Assembly (NCBI GenBank): GCA_945886995.1
Contig: CAMCZJ010000122.1
Location: forward strand, 1-9,405
From: Asaia bogorensis
Lineage (GTDB): Bacteria; Pseudomonadota; Alphaproteobacteria; Acetobacterales; Acetobacteraceae
DNA: 9,405 nucleotides
Direction of reading: 5' to 3'
Below, one piece after another: positions 6,063-9,405 of the stretch (within the stretch, counting starts at the first letter, position 1; each line of letters opens with the position of its first letter). The notes under the pieces are model-generated. The model did no database searches. It saw nothing but the letters and a program-made list of their open reading frames with translations, and had not been told where the DNA came from. Position numbers and translations under genes: made by a program.

Positions 6063-7393
6063 CCCGCCCCTTCCGCGCCAGCAAACCCGCCGCCCCGCTC
6101 TCGGGCCAGGCGGGGGTCGCCGGCGATAAATCCATCAGCCACCGCGCCCTGATGTTTGGCGCGCTGGCAATTGGCACCACCGACATCTCCGGGCTTTTGG
6201 AAGGTGAGGATGTGCTACGCACCGCCGCCGCCATGCAGGCCTTGGGGGCCGAGGTTGAAAAGCTCAGCCCCGGCCAATGGCGTGTCTCCGGCCGTGGCGT
6301 TGGTGGCCTGACCGAGCCCGCCGATGTGCTGGATATGGGCAATTCCGGCACGGCTGCCCGCCTGCTGCTCGGCCTCCTGTCCGGCCATCCGCTCTTTGCG
6401 GTGATGACGGGTGATGCCTCACTCAGGCGCCGGCCCATGAAGCGCGTGACCGACCCGCTTTCCGCCACCGGCGCCCAATTTTGGACCCGTGAAGGCGGGC
6501 GCCTGCCATTGGCCGTGCACGGCGCGGTGGACCCCCTGCCGCTGGATTACCGCCTGCCTGTCGCCTCCGCCCAGGTTAAAAGCGCCTGCCTGCTGGCGGG
6601 GCTATGCGCGCCCGGCATCACCCGCGTGGTGGAACCGGAACCAACGCGCGATCACACCGAAAATATGCTGCGCCATTTCGGCGCCATGGTGGCGGTGGAA
6701 GACACGGATGAAGGCCGCGTCATTCGCCTGGATGGCCAGCCGGAATTGAAGGCCGCCCCCATCAGCGTGCCGGGCGACCCATCCTCGGCCTCCTTCCCGC
6801 TGGTGGCGGCGCTCCTGGTGCCGGGCTCACGCATCAGCCTGACGCAAATCGGGCTCAATCAGCTGCGCACCGGGCTTTTCACGACGCTGCGCGAAATGGG
6901 CGCCGCGCTTAAAATCCAAAACGCCCGAATCGAAGGGGGGGAGCCGGTGGGCGATATCATCGCCGAATATACCGCGCTGAAGGCCGTGGATGTGCCACCA
7001 GGGCGCGCACCTTCCATGATTGACGAATACCCGATCCTGGCCGTGGCAGCTTCCTTCGCGAAGGGTACCACGCGCATGCGCGGGCTTGCTGAATTGCGTG
7101 TGAAGGAAAGCGACCGTCTGGCCGCCACCGCCGCCTTGCTCCAAGCCAATGGCGCCAAGGTGAGCATTGAGGGCGATGACCTTCTGGTCCATGGCACGGG
7201 CGCACCGCCTGCCGGCGGCGGGCTGGTCACCACGCATATGGATCACCGCATCGCCATGGCTGCGCTGGTCATGGGCCTTGGCACGCAAAACCCCGTGACG
7301 GTGGATGACGCGAGCTTCATTGATACCTCCTTCCCTGGTTTTGCCGCGCTGATGAACCGCCTGGCCGGCACGGAAGCGATCCGCGCCGCATGA
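6047..7393 (+). CDS. aroA: 3-phosphoshikimate 1-carboxyvinyltransferase (EPSP synthase)
   Basis: 448 residues from this start. The enzyme transfers enolpyruvyl from PEP to shikimate 3-phosphate, the sixth step of chorismate synthesis, in the cytosol. Motifs seen: GDKSISHR (26-33), GNSGTAAR (98-105), GDASLRRRPM (122-131), SAQVK (174-178), RDHTE (201-205), DEYP (326-329, with the catalytic Asp), KESDR (353-357) and HMDHRIAM (397-404). Overall it resembles class II enzymes such as Agrobacterium CP4, but keeps Gly at the position where CP4 has Ala (GNSGT versus GNAAT), which suggests ordinary glyphosate sensitivity. The start is uncertain: ATG 6047 gives the usual family length but has no Shine-Dalgarno; ATG 5972 has AAAGGA 11 bases upstream and would add 25 non-conserved, proline- and cysteine-containing residues. 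The stop overlaps the cmk start by 4 bases. Confidence 0.95.
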   Translation: MSNAPPRPFRASKPAAPLSGQAGVAGDKSISHRALMFGALAIGTTDISGLLEGEDVLRTAAAMQALGAEVEKLSPGQWRVSGRGVGGLTEPADVLDMGNSGTAARLLLGLLSGHPLFAVMTGDASLRRRPMKRVTDPLSATGAQFWTREGGRLPLAVHGAVDPLPLDYRLPVASAQVKSACLLAGLCAPGITRVVEPEPTRDHTENMLRHFGAMVAVEDTDEGRVIRLDGQPELKAAPISVPGDPSSASFPLVAALLVPGSRISLTQIGLNQLRTGLFTTLREMGAALKIQNARIEGGEPVGDIIAEYTALKAVDVPPGRAPSMIDEYPILAVAASFAKGTTRMRGLAELRVKESDRLAATAALLQANGAKVSIEGDDLLVHGTGAPPAGGGLVTTHMDHRIAMAALVMGLGTQNPVTVDDASFIDTSFPGFAALMNRLAGTEAIRAA

Positions 7394-8034
7394 GGCTACC
7401 TGCCGGCACGGTTATCGCCGTTGATGGCCCTGCCGCCGCGGGCAAGGGCACGCTGGCCCGGCGCCTCGCTGCCGAGCTTGGCCTGCCCTATCTGGATACC
7501 GGCCTGCTGTATCGCGCCGTTGGGCGGCGCGTGCTGGATCGCGGCATAGACCCGCAGGATGCCCGCATCGCCGAAGCAGAAGCCCGCGCGCTGACGGCCG
7601 AAGACCTCGCGCGCGGCGATTTGCGCGGGTCCTTGGCTGACATGGCGGCCAGCAAGGTCGCCGCCATCCCCGCGGTACGCGCTGCCTTGCTCGATTTCCA
7701 ACGCCGCTTTGGCGCCGCTCAGGGCGCCGTGCTGGACGGGCGGGATATCGGCACCGTAGTCTTCCCCAATGCACAGGTGAAACTGTTCATCACCGCGAGT
7801 GTTGCTGAGCGCGCCCGCCGGCGGTTTCTGGAACTGACCGCCCGTGGTGTCGCCGCCGACCCTGCCCAGGTGGAAGCCGAAATCCGCGACCGCGATGCGC
7901 AAGATGCCAATCGCCCCGTGGCCCCCCTGAAACCCGCCCCTGATGCGCTGGAAATTGACACAACGGCGTTAGATGCTGGCCAAGCCTTCCAGGCTGCGCT
8001 GGCCTTGATCCGGCAAAAGCTTGAATCTGCTTGA
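7390..8034 (+). CDS. cmk: (d)CMP kinase (cytidylate kinase)
   Basis: 214 residues, the usual size. It phosphorylates CMP and dCMP with ATP, recycling pyrimidine nucleotides in the cytosol. The Walker A loop is GPAAAGKG (13-20); the nucleotide-binding segments YLDTGLLYR (34-42) and DGRDIGTVVFP (116-126) follow; the lid contains RARRRFLEL (141-149); and the family's C-terminal signature DRDAQDANRPVAPL (167-180) leads to IDTT (189-192). The ATG shares the ATGA overlap with the aroA stop, so translation is almost certainly coupled and the two genes form one transcript. The order aroA-cmk-rpsA is conserved in many proteobacteria. Confidence 0.97.
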   Translation: MRLPAGTVIAVDGPAAAGKGTLARRLAAELGLPYLDTGLLYRAVGRRVLDRGIDPQDARIAEAEARALTAEDLARGDLRGSLADMAASKVAAIPAVRAALLDFQRRFGAAQGAVLDGRDIGTVVFPNAQVKLFITASVAERARRRFLELTARGVAADPAQVEAEIRDRDAQDANRPVAPLKPAPDALEIDTTALDAGQAFQAALALIRQKLESA

Positions 8035-8251
8035 CGCGCCAAGCTATCAGGCCCTAAAGCCCCCCTAACGCGTCAGGGTGGAAAACATGGCGTTGCCCGC
8101 TTTTGGGCCGGTAAAGGGTGGTCCGTTATTCCGCCCATCCCAACAGGGCCTTCCGGCGCGGCGCGCCTGGGCCAAGCCGTGCTTCCCCCGCGGGCGGAAG
8201 GGCGCAGACCCAAATGGCCGCATTGCGGCCCGTACAGGACACATAGATTTC
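8035..8251 (+). promoter_or_regulatory. Structured upstream region of rpsA
   Basis: This 217-bp gap carries no credible gene. It holds several inverted repeats: GACGCG (8033-8038) with CGCGTC (8069-8074), a possible end-of-cmk structure; CTTCC (8182-8186) with GGAAG (8196-8200); and a tight hairpin GGCCGC (8216-8221) with GCGGCC (8225-8230) around ATT. The only Shine-Dalgarno-like sequence, AGGA (8236-8239), is 12 bases from the ATG. Ribosomal protein S1 genes of enterobacteria are known to have structured, S1-autoregulated initiation regions; a similar role here is inference. I see no convincing -35/-10 pair, although a promoter is likely. Confidence 0.4.
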
Positions 8252-9405
8252 ATGGCTACTGCCACCAGCCTCGCCAATGCTGGCGTGGAGGATTTTGCCG
8301 CGCTCCTTGATGCCACGCTTGGCCCGGATACGGGTTTCGCGGGCTCTGTTGTTACCGGGCGCGTTATTCGTGTGGACGGCGATTTCGCCGTTGTTGATGT
8401 CGGCCTGAAGAGCGAAGGCCGCGTGCCGCTCAAGGAATTCGCTGCCCCGGGCCAGAAGCCCGAAGTGAAGTCCGGCGATGTCTATGAGCTTTTCGTCGAG
8501 CGCTATGAAGACCGCGATGGTTCCATCGTGCTGTCGCGCGAAAAAGCCCGGCGCGAAGAAGCCTGGACCACTTTGGAAAAATCCCACCAGGCCGGCATTC
8601 GCGTGAATGGCGTGATCTTTGGCCGCGTGAAGGGTGGCTTCACGGTGGATCTGGGTGGGGCGGTTGCCTTCCTGCCCGGTTCGCAAGTGGATATCCGCCC
8701 GGTGCGCGATGTGATGCCGCTGATGGGCCAGGCCCAGCCCTTCCAGATCCTGAAAATGGATCGCGCGCGGGGCAATATCGTTGTCTCCCGCCGCGCCGTT
8801 CTGGAAGAAACCCGTGCGGAACAGCGGAGCGAACTGATCCAGGGCCTCAAGGAAGGCATGATCCTGGATGGGGTCGTGAAGAACATCACCGATTACGGCG
8901 CCTTCGTGGACCTGGGCGGCGTGGATGGCCTGCTGCATGTGACCGATATCGCTTGGCGGCGCATCAACCACCCATCCGAAGCCCTCACCATTGGTATGCC
9001 CGTCAAGGTGCAGGTGATCCGCTTCAATCAAGATACGCAGCGCATCAGCCTTGGCATGAAGCAGCTCATGTCCGATCCGTGGGATGGTGTGGCGCTGAAG
9101 TATCCGGTCGGTGCGAAGTTCTCAGGCCGCGTGACCAACATCACTGACTACGGCGCCTTTGTGGAGCTTGAAGCCGGTGTTGAAGGCCTGGTCCATGTGT
9201 CCGAAATGTCCTGGACCAAGAAGAACGCGCATCCTGGCAAGATCGTCGCCACCTCTGAACAGGTGGATGTGATCATCCTGGATGTGGATGAACCGAAGCG
9301 CCGCATTTCCTTGGGCCTCAAGCAGGCGCAGGGCAACCCGTGGGAGCTGTTCGTGGAAGCGCATCCGGTGGGTTCCACCATCGAAGGCGAAATCCGCAAC
9401 ATCAC
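8252..9405 (+). CDS. rpsA: 30S ribosomal protein S1 (C-terminus outside window)
   Basis: The frame from ATG 8252 is open to the window end, giving 384 codons. S1 binds mRNA on the 30S platform and helps unfold and place leaders at the decoding site. OB-fold S1 domains recur at about residues 31-98, 116-182, 199-270 and 286-357, with a fifth starting near 374. Domains 3 and 4 show the classic NITDYGAFV..L..GV(D/E)GL(L/V)HV(T/S)(D/E) pattern (211-232 and 297-318) and close with ISLG.K (265-270, 352-357). The first two domains are more divergent, as in S1 generally, where they contact the ribosome. Typical S1 has about 560-570 residues, so roughly a third is missing. The start has only AGGA 12 bases upstream, and the N-terminus MATATSLAN is plausible. 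Confidence 0.97.
   Translation, partial: MATATSLANAGVEDFAALLDATLGPDTGFAGSVVTGRVIRVDGDFAVVDVGLKSEGRVPLKEFAAPGQKPEVKSGDVYELFVERYEDRDGSIVLSREKARREEAWTTLEKSHQAGIRVNGVIFGRVKGGFTVDLGGAVAFLPGSQVDIRPVRDVMPLMGQAQPFQILKMDRARGNIVVSRRAVLEETRAEQRSELIQGLKEGMILDGVVKNITDYGAFVDLGGVDGLLHVTDIAWRRINHPSEALTIGMPVKVQVIRFNQDTQRISLGMKQLMSDPWDGVALKYPVGAKFSGRVTNITDYGAFVELEAGVEGLVHVSEMSWTKKNAHPGKIVATSEQVDVIILDVDEPKRRISLGLKQAQGNPWELFVEAHPVGSTIEGEIRNI

Noticed and set aside
8126..9031. 301-codon open frame on the minus strand
   Set aside because: Antisense to rpsA, whose repeated S1 domains are clear; the shadow translation has no motif.

Overview
The window reads as a moderately GC-rich alphaproteobacterial chromosome, most likely Acetobacteraceae (Roseomonas-like). 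This rests on three observations: the linkage of a TIGR02300-type zinc-ribbon gene with aroA-cmk-rpsA, a tripartite tricarboxylate transporter (Bug/TctC) binding protein, and the style of the encoded proteins. Family placement is inference; class placement is fairly safe.

Left end (1-2102): a 3-hydroxyisobutyrate-dehydrogenase-type oxidoreductase, cut by the window edge, runs on the minus strand. Divergent from it is a secreted Bug solute-binding protein. A small cysteine-containing protein of the L-2-amino-thiazoline-4-carboxylate hydrolase family follows on the minus strand, convergent with the Bug gene.

Centre (2103-5917): ahcY (S-adenosylhomocysteine hydrolase) has a clear Shine-Dalgarno sequence and a putative promoter whose spacer and -10 element are covered by a near-perfect palindrome. 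This looks like a repressor operator for methionine/SAH metabolism. After ahcY comes a 210-bp gene-free stretch with two copies of a 55-bp palindromic repeat, whose outer stems differ by a compensatory base-pair change, and a separate GC-rich hairpin between them. Then come uppP (undecaprenyl-diphosphate phosphatase) and, 6 bp later, a two-domain gamma-glutamylcyclotransferase-like protein. The TIGR02300-type gene converges on it.

Right end (5918-9405): aroA (EPSP synthase), cmk (cytidylate kinase, overlapping aroA by 4 bp) and rpsA (ribosomal protein S1, cut by the window end) lie in the same direction, a conserved alphaproteobacterial order. The aroA start lies in a 16-bp tandem duplication that carries a second, out-of-frame start codon. 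rpsA is preceded by a 217-bp leader rich in inverted repeats.

No tRNA, rRNA, CRISPR array, insertion sequence or phage gene was seen. Most of the window is ordinary core metabolism. The parts most worth a second look are the palindromic repeat pair, the ahcY operator and the duplicated aroA start.
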